From positions 1-64,000 of the forward strand of contig NZ_JPRI01000003.1 in assembly GCF_000737765.1 (NCBI RefSeq): a stretch of 64,000 nucleotides of DNA. Reading direction: 5' to 3'. Shown here piece after piece: positions 25,722 to 34,431 of this stretch; positions within the stretch are counted from its first letter, which is position 1, and the number at the start of each line of letters is the position of its first letter. A model generated the notes under the pieces. The model saw only the letters and a list, made by a program, of their open reading frames with translations. It did no database searches and was not told the origin of the DNA. The position numbers and the translations under genes are program-made. Source of the stretch: Chryseobacterium vrystaatense. GTDB taxonomy: Bacteria > Bacteroidota > Bacteroidia > Flavobacteriales > Weeksellaceae.

Positions 25722-27047
25722 TCAAGCGAACGTTTGGTACAGAAGGTAAAGGTTTAGAATAATGATAACAATAGAAATAATCCAGACACAGACTTTCAGG
25801 AAAGGCTTATTTACGAATTCCCCCATTTTGGCTTTATCATTGGTAAACATCACAAGAGGAACAACAGCAAAACTGAGCTGCATAGATAAGATAACCTGAC
25901 TTAAGACCAATAAGTCAGTTGTTCCCTGTTCTCCATAGAGAATAGCAACTATTAAAGCAGGAATCACTGCAATCAGCCTCGTGATTAATCTTCGAAGCCA
26001 TGGTTTTAGTCTGATATTTAAGAAACCTTCCATAACAATCTGCCCTGCAAGTGTTCCTGTAAGTGTTGAGTTTTGACCTGATGCCAATAAAGCAATCGCA
26101 AAAGCAATACTTGCCATAGAAGCCCCAAGAATAGGAGTCAGCATTTTGTACGCATCATGGATATCCGCCACATGTTTATTTCCGGTAGTATGGAATGTAG
26201 CTGCTGCCAGTATGAGGATTGCTGCATTAATAAAGAAAGCCAGCATCAGTGAAACAGTACTGTCCAAAGTTGCGAATTTGATCGCTTCCTTTTTTCCTTC
26301 TTTGTCGCGTGTATAATCTCTGGTCTGAACAATGCTGCTGTGCAGGTATAAGTTATGCGGCATGACCGTAGCTCCTAAAATTCCGATAGCAATATAAAGC
26401 ATTGCAGGATTTTGGATGATTTCTTTTTGAGGAACCAAGCCACCCAGAATTTCATTGAAGGCCGGCTGTGAAATCACAATTTCATAAATAAAGCATGCGA
26501 GGATAATGAAAATAAGCCCGCCAACGATACTTTCTATCCATCGGAATCCTTTGGCCTGAAGCAAAAGAATGATCAGAACATCCACTGTTGTGATTACAAT
26601 TCCCCAGGTTAGAGGAATGTGAAATAGAAGATTTAAAGCTATGGCAGAGCCAATGACCTCGGCGAGATCGCAGGCTGCAATGGCTATTTCACAAAATACC
26701 CACAGAATAAAATTGGTGGTGGGACTGAAGTGATCACGACATGCCTGAGCGAGATCTCTTTCCGCCACAACGCCTAATTTTACAGATAAATGCTGTAAAA
26801 CCATCGCAAAGATGTTCGAAATAAGAATAACCGACAACAATGTGTACCCAAACTGTGCACCTCCTGCTATATCAGTGGCCCAGTTTCCCGGATCCATATA
26901 TCCGACGGCAATCATAAGTCCCGGACCTGCAAAGGCCAGATATTTTCTCCAGAAACCTTTTTTAGGTACTTTTATGGATGCATATACCTCCGGAAGGGAG
27001 TGAGAGGTTTTATCTTTACGCCAGGCGTTATTTAAGTTGAAATTCAT
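25722..27047 (-). CDS. mntH: Nramp-family divalent metal (Mn2+/Fe2+) transporter
   Basis: Proton-coupled importer of manganese and iron in the inner membrane. The 441-aa protein has the metal-binding DPGN motif in helix 1 (residues 52-55) and MPHNLYLHS in helix 6, the two hallmark sites of Nramp proteins, plus about eleven hydrophobic helices. Upstream, a perfect palindrome (27051-27068) overlaps the promoter's -7 element, the expected geometry for a manganese- or iron-responsive repressor such as MntR. No regulator gene is adjacent. Confidence 0.96.
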   Translation of the reverse strand: MNFNLNNAWRKDKTSHSLPEVYASIKVPKKGFWRKYLAFAGPGLMIAVGYMDPGNWATDIAGGAQFGYTLLSVILISNIFAMVLQHLSVKLGVVAERDLAQACRDHFSPTTNFILWVFCEIAIAACDLAEVIGSAIALNLLFHIPLTWGIVITTVDVLIILLLQAKGFRWIESIVGGLIFIILACFIYEIVISQPAFNEILGGLVPQKEIIQNPAMLYIAIGILGATVMPHNLYLHSSIVQTRDYTRDKEGKKEAIKFATLDSTVSLMLAFFINAAILILAAATFHTTGNKHVADIHDAYKMLTPILGASMASIAFAIALLASGQNSTLTGTLAGQIVMEGFLNIRLKPWLRRLITRLIAVIPALIVAILYGEQGTTDLLVLSQVILSMQLSFAVVPLVMFTNDKAKMGEFVNKPFLKVCVWIISIVIIILNLYLLYQTFA

Positions 27048-27050
27048 AAA

Positions 27051-27074
27051 TGTTAGAAATGACTAACAAATTTA
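27051..27074 (-). promoter_or_regulatory. mntH promoter -7 element with overlapping palindromic operator
   Basis: TGTTAG (27051-27056), 6 nt, CTAACA (27063-27068) is a perfect inverted repeat. CAAATTTA at 27067-27074 is TAAATTTG on the mntH strand, a TAnnTTTG match. A bound repressor would cover the transcription start. DtxR/MntR-type regulation is inferred from the gene and the geometry. Confidence 0.65.
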
Positions 27075-27106
27075 CTTAAATAAATGTAAATACGAAAGTC
27101 GGCTGA

Positions 27107-27138
27107 TAAAAAAATCCCGAAAACTAATTTTCGGGATT
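27107..27138 (-). terminator. Terminator of the DUF937-OmpA gene
   Basis: AATCCCGAAAA (27113-27123), loop CTAA, TTTTCGGGATT (27128-27138). On the minus strand a run of seven T follows (A-run 27108-27114). Confidence 0.88.
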
Positions 27139-27161
27139 CTGTTTTTATTGATGTTAAAGAT

Positions 27162-28469
27162 TTATTTTGCAAATCTTACAGACATTTTTCTATCTGCAGC
27201 TCTTTCTGCATCCGATGCTTTAGGATCAACCTTAGCAAATTTACTTCCGTAACCTTCCGCTTCTAAAACCTGAGTTCCAACTCCAGCTTTAGCCAGAGCA
27301 GCTTTGATAAATTCAGCTCTTGCCTTAGATAGTTTTACGTTATTTGCTTCGTTTCCTACTTTATCAGTATACCCACCAATTTTAATTTTTGCATCCGGGA
27401 ATGCTTTTAAAATTGCCACTAAATTATCAAGCTGTCCCTGAGAACCTGCTTCCAGATCTGTAGAACTTCCCATTTTGAAATTAACATGGTCAAAATCATA
27501 CCACTTATCTTTTAATGCTGCATCATCAGCTGCATTTTTATAGTTTCCTGATTTCAGGAAGGTGATCATCTGATCTTCCATACCTCCTTTGTAACCTTTC
27601 AGCATTACGCCATTAAGATCGATGTTTTCATCTGTCTTAGCAACTGGGGTTGCAGTGGATGCAGAAGTGTCGACAGGAGTAGTGGTAGCTGCGGTGTCCG
27701 TTTTCGACGCTGTAGAATCACTAGTCGTAGTGGTAGTTGTTGTCTGTTTCTTGTCGCACTGTTTCCAAAGGAAATAACCAGCCGCAATCAAAAGTAAAAG
27801 CGGAAGCAACCATTTCCAGATTGAACCTCCGCCTTCATTATTATTTCTGTCAGGATTGGTTCCTGCAGATGTTGTACTTCTTGTAACTTCTATTTTTGGC
27901 TCTTCGCTGGCAGTTGTTCTAATGGCATCATTGTCATTATCAAACTTGTACCCTTTAGCCCAGTCACCAATATTCAGAGATGCCAGAGAAAGTCCTGCGG
28001 GAAGAAGTGAAGAAACAATTCCTTTCTGCTCACCCAGCAGGTTTGAAATACCTGACTTATCCAAGTTATTATCAGCAGCATATTTTCCGATAGAACCTAC
28101 CGTAGCTCCTGTGACTAAATTCAGCAGTGAACTGGAAGAGTTATTGCTGATACCTGCGTACGTAGCAATAGCATTCACTATTCCACTGATCTTATCTCCA
28201 AAAATAGAGGTTAACAGATTGGATATAACAGGGCTGCTTGAAGCACCACCCATTAAATTTCCTAAAATTCCGCTCGACGAGGCATTGGTAATTGCATCCA
28301 AAACTCCCGGGTTATCAGAATTATTTGCTAATCCTCCTACAACTGCAGGAAGCATTCCTCCAATTGCTTTTGAGATACCGGATTCACTTTCGCCAAACTG
28401 AGAAGCGGCTTGTGAAACCAAGGCGGGACCTAACTGTCCTTTAATTAAATCAATGACATTTAAAGACAT
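27162..28469 (-). CDS. DUF937 - OmpA peptidoglycan-binding fusion protein
   Basis: A 435-aa envelope protein with three parts. Residues 1-160 are a DUF937 domain rich in small residues (LIKGQLGPALVSQAASQFG, then GGMLPAVVGGLA). One membrane helix follows near residue 215-235 (LLPLLLLIAAGYFLW), then a Thr/Ser-rich linker (about 240-275). Residues about 310-435 are an OmpA-like domain with the NVKLSKARAEFIKAAL helix that grips peptidoglycan. So a DUF937 module on the cytoplasmic side would be tied to the cell wall (inferred topology). There is no signal peptide. Function of DUF937 is unknown. Confidence 0.87.
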   Translation of the reverse strand: MSLNVIDLIKGQLGPALVSQAASQFGESESGISKAIGGMLPAVVGGLANNSDNPGVLDAITNASSSGILGNLMGGASSSPVISNLLTSIFGDKISGIVNAIATYAGISNNSSSSLLNLVTGATVGSIGKYAADNNLDKSGISNLLGEQKGIVSSLLPAGLSLASLNIGDWAKGYKFDNDNDAIRTTASEEPKIEVTRSTTSAGTNPDRNNNEGGGSIWKWLLPLLLLIAAGYFLWKQCDKKQTTTTTTTSDSTASKTDTAATTTPVDTSASTATPVAKTDENIDLNGVMLKGYKGGMEDQMITFLKSGNYKNAADDAALKDKWYDFDHVNFKMGSSTDLEAGSQGQLDNLVAILKAFPDAKIKIGGYTDKVGNEANNVKLSKARAEFIKAALAKAGVGTQVLEAEGYGSKFAKVDPKASDAERAADRKMSVRFAK

Positions 28470-28586
28470 AATAAATTATTTTGAGATTAATGTTCCATAA
28501 ATTTAAACAAAAATCTGTCCAAATGTCATTTTTTTTGAATATTTATTTAATTTTCAGTTAAGTTTTTGCATATCAGCAAAAAAATA

Positions 28587-30062
28587 TTAATATGCTTTTG
28601 CGAATAATACACGTCTTTTAGATGGCTTCCCACTGACTAAAGAAATACCTTCTTCTATATCATCATCTAAAGGAATACAACGGATAGTAGCCTTTGTTTC
28701 TTCTTTGATCTGCTCTTCTTCTTCATCAGTTCCATCCCAGTGTGCATAGATAAAACCTCCTTTTTCTTCAAGAACTTTCTTGAATTCTTCATAGGTGTCA
28801 ACTTTTGTGATGTTGTCCTGTCTGAAGTTTAACGCTTTTTCATAAAGATCTTTCTGGATGGTCTGCAATAATTCTTCGATGTATACTTCAACACCTTCAA
28901 TAGAACGGACTTCTTTGGTAAGGTTATCTCTTCTTGCTATTTCTATGGATTTATTTTCCAAATCTTTAGGTCCGAGAGCTATTCTTACTGGAACACCTTT
29001 TAGTTCATATTCTGCAAATTTCCATCCTGGTTTGTTGTGGGTATCGTCGTCAAATTTAACGGAAATACCTTTTGCTTTTAATTTAGCCTGGATATCCAGC
29101 GCTACTTCGCTAATCTGAGCCAATTGCTCTTCTCCTTTGAAAATAGGAACGATTACTACCTGGATTGGAGCCAATGTAGGAGGAAGTACCAATCCGAAAT
29201 CATCGGAATGCGTCATAATCAAAGCACCCATTAAACGGGTAGAGGTACCCCATGATGTCGCCCATGCATGTTCAATTTTACCTTCTTTATTGGTGAATTT
29301 TACATCAAATGCTTTTGCAAAATTCTGGCCTAAGAAGTGAGATGTACCTGCCTGAAGTGCTTTTCCGTCCTGCATTAATGCCTCGATACAGTAAGTGTCA
29401 TCTGCTCCGGCAAATCTTTCAGCTGGTGTTTTTACTCCTTTGATAACAGGCATTGCCATGAATTTTTCTGCAAAATCTGCATATACGTTATTCATTTTTT
29501 CAGCTTCTTCTACAGCTTCATCTTTGGTAGCGTGTGCTGTGTGGCCTTCCTGCCATAAGAATTCTGCTGTTCTAAGGAACAGACGGGTTCTCATTTCCCA
29601 ACGTACCACGTTGGCCCACTGGTTGATCAATATAGGAAGGTCTCTATAAGACTGAATCCAATTTTTGTATGTATTCCAGATAATAGCTTCAGAAGTAGGG
29701 CGTACAATTAGTTCTTCTTCCAGTTTAGCATCCGGATCTACAATAAGCTTGTGTGGATTGTCCGGATCTGTTTTTAATCTATAATGGGTAACTACTGCAC
29801 ATTCTTTAGCAAAACCTTCTGCATTTTTTTCCTCTGCCTCAAACAGGCTTTTGGGCACAAAAAGCGGGAAATAAGCATTCACGTGACCTGTTTCTTTGAA
29901 TCTTTTATCCATTTCATCACGCATTTTTTCCCAGATTGCATAGCCGTATGGTTTGATTACCATGCATCCTCGCACTCCAGAGTTTTCAGCTAAGTCAGCT
30001 TTTACCACCAACTCATTATACCATTTGCTGTAATCTTCGCTTCTTGAGGTTAATTTTGCCAT
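28587..30062 (-). CDS. proS: Prolyl-tRNA synthetase, archaeal/eukaryal type
   Basis: Charges tRNA-Pro. The 491-aa length, absence of the bacterial editing insertion between motifs 2 and 3, and the C-terminal extension ending in a Tyr ([10 protein letters not shown]) mark the type 3 (archaeal/eukaryal-like) ProRS, common in Bacteroidota. Motif 1 region: [17 protein letters not shown]. Motif 2: [20 protein letters not shown]. Motif 3: [15 protein letters not shown]. It is transcribed away from the Gly-rich lipoprotein gene. Confidence 0.96.
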   Translation of the reverse strand: MAKLTSRSEDYSKWYNELVVKADLAENSGVRGCMVIKPYGYAIWEKMRDEMDKRFKETGHVNAYFPLFVPKSLFEAEEKNAEGFAKECAVVTHYRLKTDPDNPHKLIVDPDAKLEEELIVRPTSEAIIWNTYKNWIQSYRDLPILINQWANVVRWEMRTRLFLRTAEFLWQEGHTAHATKDEAVEEAEKMNNVYADFAEKFMAMPVIKGVKTPAERFAGADDTYCIEALMQDGKALQAGTSHFLGQNFAKAFDVKFTNKEGKIEHAWATSWGTSTRLMGALIMTHSDDFGLVLPPTLAPIQVVIVPIFKGEEQLAQISEVALDIQAKLKAKGISVKFDDDTHNKPGWKFAEYELKGVPVRIALGPKDLENKSIEIARRDNLTKEVRSIEGVEVYIEELLQTIQKDLYEKALNFRQDNITKVDTYEEFKKVLEEKGGFIYAHWDGTDEEEEQIKEETKATIRCIPLDDDIEEGISLVSGKPSKRRVLFAKAY

Positions 30063-30145
30063 TGTTTTTTAAAATTTTTTTAACTTTTCTACATTATTGT
30101 AATCTAAAAATAAAAATCTATTTTTGATAGATTTTTTTACCGGTG

Positions 30146-30166
30146 TTTTGGTACATTTTTGGTACA
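30146..30166. repeat. Two 10-bp direct repeats between proS and the lipoprotein gene
   Basis: TTTTGGTACA occurs at 30146-30155 and again at 30157-30166, one turn of the helix apart. The position between two diverging genes suggests a protein-binding site, but no known regulator can be named. Confidence 0.6.
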
Positions 30167-30206
30167 GATTGCAAATATAATTTAAATTAAAAATCTTTAC
30201 GTTATC

Positions 30207-31304
30207 ATGAAAAGAAATATACATAAAAATTTGCTCGGTATGTTAAAGTCCAAAGGGATTTTAGCACTATCAGGTGGGTTACTGCTTGTGTCTTGTGGCG
30301 CCCAGATGGGAGGATACACAGAAACCGATGGGGTTTATTATGATCCTAATAAAGATACGCTGCCAGAAGGGGTGATCATCAATGATGGCGGAAACAGAGT
30401 TGGAGAATATTACGATTATTATCAGGATTCTAATGTGATTCAAAATGCTCAGGCAAACTCGAAAGAACAAGACAACAAATACAATACATGGAGCGATAAT
30501 AACTGGAATACCAATGCTACGGACTCAGATTGGGGCGCATTCGCAGGAGCTCAGACCAATTTTTATGACAATTCCTGGGGATCTCCTTGGGGCTGGTACG
30601 GTGGTTATAGTCCTTATTGGGGCATGAACCGTGGCTGGGGCTGGGGTGGATCATTTGGTTGGAACAGTTCATTTGGCTGGGGCGGATCTTTCGGCTGGGG
30701 CTGGGGAGGCTCTATGGGCTGGGGAAGTCCTTACTGGGGCTATGGATATTCTCCTTATTGGGGTGGATATTATGACCCGTTCTGGGGTGGCGGTTATGGC
30801 AACCCATATTGGGGTTGGAATGGTGGATACTGGGGCAATAGCTACAGACCTGTTTACAGAAGAAGCAGTGGAGGAGGATTCAGCAATCCGGGATTAAGTA
30901 ACGCAGTTTACAGAAGCAATAACTATAGAGGATATGGTAACGGCAGTACAAACGGTTTCCGTAATACATCTACCAATAACGGATTTAGAAACAGCAATAC
31001 CAACGGAGGTTTCAGAAATAGCTCCACTGGAGGTTTTAGAAACAGCGGTTCGTATAATAACGGAGGATTCAGAAATGGAACTACTAACGGAGGTTACAGA
31101 CCTCAGCAGCAATCAGGAGGCTTCCGTAATTCAAATTCTCAGCCAAGACCAAATTATAATACACAGCCTACCTACAATAACAACAATGGTGGTTTCAGAT
31201 CCAACGACAATGGTGGAGGTTTCAGATCAAGTGGAAGTTCTTCAGGCGGCGGAGGCGGCTTCAGATCTGGCGGCGGAGGCGGCGGCTTCAGAGGTGGCAG
31301 ATAA
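30207..31304 (+). CDS. Gly/Trp/Asn-rich low-complexity lipoprotein
   Basis: A 365-aa exported lipoprotein of unknown function. The N-terminus is basic and ends in the lipobox LLVSC (Cys30); an alternative start is Met12. Residues about 31-110 are soluble and acidic with some Tyr and Asp. Residues about 125-215 are a Gly/Trp/Tyr array (WGWGGSFGW, SPYWGGYYDP). Residues about 245-365 repeat GGFRNS/GGFRSG many times and end in poly-Gly with Arg (GGGFRGGR). Such composition suggests a disordered, sticky surface protein; automatic annotations may give misleading names. The FadL-like gene follows after 29 nt, so both are probably one operon. Confidence 0.85.
   Translation: MKRNIHKNLLGMLKSKGILALSGGLLLVSCGAQMGGYTETDGVYYDPNKDTLPEGVIINDGGNRVGEYYDYYQDSNVIQNAQANSKEQDNKYNTWSDNNWNTNATDSDWGAFAGAQTNFYDNSWGSPWGWYGGYSPYWGMNRGWGWGGSFGWNSSFGWGGSFGWGWGGSMGWGSPYWGYGYSPYWGGYYDPFWGGGYGNPYWGWNGGYWGNSYRPVYRRSSGGGFSNPGLSNAVYRSNNYRGYGNGSTNGFRNTSTNNGFRNSNTNGGFRNSSTGGFRNSGSYNNGGFRNGTTNGGYRPQQQSGGFRNSNSQPRPNYNTQPTYNNNNGGFRSNDNGGGFRSSGSSSGGGGGFRSGGGGGGFRGGR
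30589..31301 (+). repeat. Coding low-complexity repeats (Gly-Trp and GGFR units)
   Basis: The first part (to about 30850) reiterates TGGGGC/GGTTGG-rich codons for Trp-Gly; the second (from about 30940) reiterates GGAGGTTTCAGAAA-type units encoding Gly-Gly-Phe-Arg-Asn. The units are degenerate, so they evolved as protein repeats rather than recent DNA slippage. Confidence 0.75.
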
Positions 31305-31333
31305 TTTCAAATTTAATAACTATTAAAAAAATA

Positions 31334-32764
31334 ATGTTAAAAAAATCTTTAGTATTAATGAGTATTTCTGCAGCATTTTTTGCGCAGGCTCAGGATGTTT
31401 CTATAATAAGAAATACTGCAGATGTTTATTCCAATGGTCCAATGGTGGGTTCGTCAAAGTTTAATGCAATGGCTGGAGCTAACGGAGCATTAGGAGGAGA
31501 TGCCAGCTCACTGCTTACGAACCCTGCAGGTTTGGGAGTGGCGATTTCGGGTGAAGTTTCGGGAACCCTGTCTATTTCGGGAAATAAAAATAAAAGTACT
31601 TGGGCCGGATCTACCATAGATTACAGCAAAACCAATACAGACCTTGGAAATATAGGTGCCGTAATGGCATTCCCATTGATGACTGAAACAGGGTGGAAGT
31701 TTATCAATATAGGAATCAATTATTCCAATCAGTCATTGGATAACTATATAGAATCTCCGGGAAGCAGTGATGTGATTAAGGATTTTTCCGATAAGACCAG
31801 CGCTTCATTGGCGGGACATGCTTACAACAGATATGGAAATCTTTCAAAGACAAGTTTCGGTGTAGGTGCTAACTATAATCATAATCTGTATATTGGTGCT
31901 GGATTCAATTTTTTCAATGCCTCTATTGATCAATATGATACAGCAGCTTTCAAATCATTATCTGACGGTTCTCTCGAATATTTTGACAGACAGAATACGC
32001 CTTTTACTGAAAGGTCTTCAGGTTTTTCTGCATCATTAGGGGTCATTGGTAAACTTAGTCCTAATTTCAGAATTGGAGGTGCTATCGAAACACCTACATT
32101 CTGGCGTATTGACAGAGCTTATAATTTTTATAATGATCCAACCTATGGGGATGGAACAGGAGGAGAAATAAGAGATCTTACCACACCGCTTAAAGCTACG
32201 GTAAGTGCTGCATTTGTTGCCAGTAAAAACTTTTCATTGAACGTTGATTATACCTTGGGCCTTACAAGACCTAAATATAAAGTGAATTCAGGTGCAGATC
32301 TTGAACTGAACAGCTTCTTCAAAGATAATTATAAGAATGTATCAGAAGTAAGAATTGGGGCAGAATACAGAGTACAGCAATTTAGATTAAGAGGTGGTTA
32401 TTCATATGCTTCCAATCCTTTTGATGCTATGACTGTAAGCCAGGTAAATCCAGATGCTTCTACCGAAGACAGATCATACAATAATATGATGCTTAATAAC
32501 AGAAATCTGGCTTCATTAGGTATTGGATATGATTTCAAAGCCTTTTATATAGATGCATCTTACCAATATATAACATCTACCTACAGTAATCCTTTCCTAA
32601 GAGGTATTAATACAGGTGATCCGGCTACAGATACTGCTTATTATTCACCTTACAATAATACAACAAATACACCAGGGCGTATTATGTCCAGTGATTATTT
32701 CGCTGTTTCAGAAGTGAAAAATAACAGAAATAACTTCTTTATTACATTAGGCTGGAAGTTCTAA
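31334..32764 (+). CDS. OmpP1/FadL-like outer-membrane beta-barrel protein
   Basis: A 476-aa outer-membrane protein. Signal peptide: residues 1-19 (SAAFFAQA|Q). The mature N-terminus has the FadL-family pattern SKFNAMAGANGALGGDASSLLTNPAGLG, i.e. the hatch region ending in NPAG. Alternating strands continue to the terminal aromatic residue (ITLGWKF), the recognition signal for outer-membrane barrel assembly. FadL-like proteins carry hydrophobic molecules; in flavobacterial genomes some are labelled haemin receptors without proof. It probably forms an operon with the Gly-rich lipoprotein. Confidence 0.88.
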   Translation: MLKKSLVLMSISAAFFAQAQDVSIIRNTADVYSNGPMVGSSKFNAMAGANGALGGDASSLLTNPAGLGVAISGEVSGTLSISGNKNKSTWAGSTIDYSKTNTDLGNIGAVMAFPLMTETGWKFINIGINYSNQSLDNYIESPGSSDVIKDFSDKTSASLAGHAYNRYGNLSKTSFGVGANYNHNLYIGAGFNFFNASIDQYDTAAFKSLSDGSLEYFDRQNTPFTERSSGFSASLGVIGKLSPNFRIGGAIETPTFWRIDRAYNFYNDPTYGDGTGGEIRDLTTPLKATVSAAFVASKNFSLNVDYTLGLTRPKYKVNSGADLELNSFFKDNYKNVSEVRIGAEYRVQQFRLRGGYSYASNPFDAMTVSQVNPDASTEDRSYNNMMLNNRNLASLGIGYDFKAFYIDASYQYITSTYSNPFLRGINTGDPATDTAYYSPYNNTTNTPGRIMSSDYFAVSEVKNNRNNFFITLGWKF

Positions 32765-32795
32765 TCCAGATGTGTAATGAGTGATTAAATTGATG

Positions 32796-32824
32796 CTCCG
32801 GATCGTAAGATCCGGAGTTTTTTT
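32796..32824 (+). terminator. Terminator of the FadL-like gene
   Basis: CTCCGGATC (32796-32804), loop GTAA, GATCCGGAG (32809-32817), then seven T. Confidence 0.93.
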
Positions 32825-32842
32825 ATCGATTAAGTAAAAGGA

Positions 32843-33571
32843 TTAATGAGAATGTCCTGCAGCAGGATGTTGGTGGAAAAGATGCATGATCAGGGCTAAG
32901 GAAACACCCAGAATAACCAATCCTATCTTCAACCAGTCAATATTATGATTCTTATTGCTTTCAAAAATGATCACTGATGAAATATGAAGGAAAATTCCAC
33001 CTACGATAGCCAGGAAATAAGGCTGAAGGTCGGGATTGAAATAATTCCCCAGCAGCATTCCCATAGGAGAAGCGAGTGCAAATAATGCAACGATCAGAAG
33101 GGAAGGATATGGTGAACTTTTTGATTCGTTTTTTCTGTTGAACAGAAAGGCTCCAAGAATAAATGAAATAGGAAGATTGTGAAATACAATTCCCAGAAGA
33201 TAAGGTGACAACTGCTGTTTTTCATTAGCCAGAGGAATTCCCTCAATAAAAGCATGGATAAATAAGCCTACCATCAATGCCATAGGAAGAATGTTGTTCT
33301 CGCTATGGTGGTGAAAATGTCCGTGTTCGAAACCTTTTGTCAAAGCCTCAAGAATCATTTGAAGCAGAACACCTGCGATGACGAATATTCCAAGACTGCT
33401 TCCGACCTGAGAGGTGTAAACCTGTGGAAAGACTTCATTCAGACAGATTGTAATAAGGAATCCGGCACTCAGGACCAGCAGATTTTTGGCCAGCTTTTCT
33501 TTTTTTCCGAAATGCTTGCCAAGAAAAACTCCTGTAATAACACTTAATATCAGTAAAACGACGGTGATCAT
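32843..33571 (-). CDS. ZIP family metal transporter
   Basis: Inner-membrane transporter for zinc or related divalent metals, 242 aa with about eight helices. The two metal-site helices are recognisable: HAFIEGIPL (helix 4) and VFHNLPISF (helix 5). A His-rich loop (GFEHGHFHHH) lies between helices 3 and 4, and the C-terminus ends in HQHPAAGHSH, both plausible metal-sensing tails. The start overlaps the stop codon of the methyltransferase gene by 4 nt (ATGA), so the two are translated together. Confidence 0.93.
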   Translation of the reverse strand: MITVVLLILSVITGVFLGKHFGKKEKLAKNLLVLSAGFLITICLNEVFPQVYTSQVGSSLGIFVIAGVLLQMILEALTKGFEHGHFHHHSENNILPMALMVGLFIHAFIEGIPLANEKQQLSPYLLGIVFHNLPISFILGAFLFNRKNESKSSPYPSLLIVALFALASPMGMLLGNYFNPDLQPYFLAIVGGIFLHISSVIIFESNKNHNIDWLKIGLVILGVSLALIMHLFHQHPAAGHSH

Positions 33572-34296
33572 GCCTTTTTCTTAAATAAATTGATACAGCG
33601 CGGGGAAACTTCACGGTCAAATTCATTCAGCTGATAATCGCCCCAGATCTTTACTCTTTCAAAACCGCAGTCTGCTGCATAGGAATGAATAGCCTCCAAA
33701 GTATGAAGCTTTACTTTCTCAAAGAAGTGGAAAGATTTTCCTTCTGTCTCGAAACGGATATCTTTGATGATATGTCTGCCTTCGATCTTTTTAAGGATCT
33801 TAAAATCAATATCACCACGTGTTATCGTGGTTTCAGGGACTAAACTTTTTCTTACATATTCTTCATTCAGATAATCCAAAACAAAATATCCTCCAGGTTT
33901 TAAAGCATTGTAAACCGACTGGAATACTTTTTTGTCATCACTTTCGTTATCAAAATATCCGAAACTTGTAAATAAATTGAACACAGCATCCATTGGATCG
34001 GCATCAATAGGGTTTCGCATATCATGAACATTGAAAAGAAGCGTCTGCGTTTCAAACTGCTTATCGAATTCAATACTCTGTCTGGAAAGGTCGAGTCCCA
34101 AAACGTCATATCCTAATTTATTCAAAAAAACAGAGTGTCTTCCTTTTCCACAGGCCAGATCAATAATCTTGGATGAAGGCGGTAACTGAAGGTCTTCAGT
34201 GAGCTTTGTAATGAAGTTTTCGGCTTCCGTATAGTCTCTGTTACTATAAAGAAGATGATAATAAGGTGTATCAAACCAAGATTCAAACCATTCCAT
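33568..34296 (-). CDS. Class I SAM-dependent methyltransferase
   Basis: A 242-aa cytosolic methyltransferase. Motif I reads IIDLACGKGRHSVFL (about residues 40-54), followed by the acidic end of strand 2 (VLGLDLS). The substrate is not predictable; the fold resembles Methyltransf_25-type small-molecule enzymes. Its stop overlaps the ZIP gene start. A TAnnTTTG element (CAAAAATA on the plus strand, 34301-34308) lies only 4 nt before the start codon, with CAAA at 34331-34334 as a possible -33 box; if that promoter is used the mRNA would be leaderless or start further inside. Confidence 0.85.
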   Translation of the reverse strand: MEWFESWFDTPYYHLLYSNRDYTEAENFITKLTEDLQLPPSSKIIDLACGKGRHSVFLNKLGYDVLGLDLSRQSIEFDKQFETQTLLFNVHDMRNPIDADPMDAVFNLFTSFGYFDNESDDKKVFQSVYNALKPGGYFVLDYLNEEYVRKSLVPETTITRGDIDFKILKKIEGRHIIKDIRFETEGKSFHFFEKVKLHTLEAIHSYAADCGFERVKIWGDYQLNEFDREVSPRCINLFKKKA

Positions 34297-34300
34297 AATG

Positions 34301-34318
34301 CAAAAATAACTAAATTTG
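34301..34318. promoter_or_regulatory. Abutting divergent -7 elements
   Basis: CAAAAATA (34301-34308, minus strand TATTTTTG) and TAAATTTG (34311-34318, plus strand) both match TAnnTTTG. The first would serve the methyltransferase-ZIP operon, with CAAA at 34331-34334 as its -33 box (22-bp spacer). The second points to the THUMP methyltransferase gene, 114 nt away. Confidence 0.4.
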
Positions 34319-34431
34319 TGCGGTTAAAAGCAAAGTATTTAAATAATGAAGGATCGAAAAATTCAATTGATAGGAAAATTGAATCCGTAATCTTTTAATT
34401 ATTAAATCATTAAATCTTTTAATTATAATTT

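Noticed and set aside
30589..31301. CRISPR-like or satellite repeat
   Set aside because: The repeat units are degenerate, in frame and encode GGFR/Trp-Gly peptides; there are no equal spacers.
30445..31326. Overlapping frames inside the Gly-rich lipoprotein gene
   Set aside because: They are shifted readings of the GGN-rich repeats; only the main frame has a lipobox and ordered domains.
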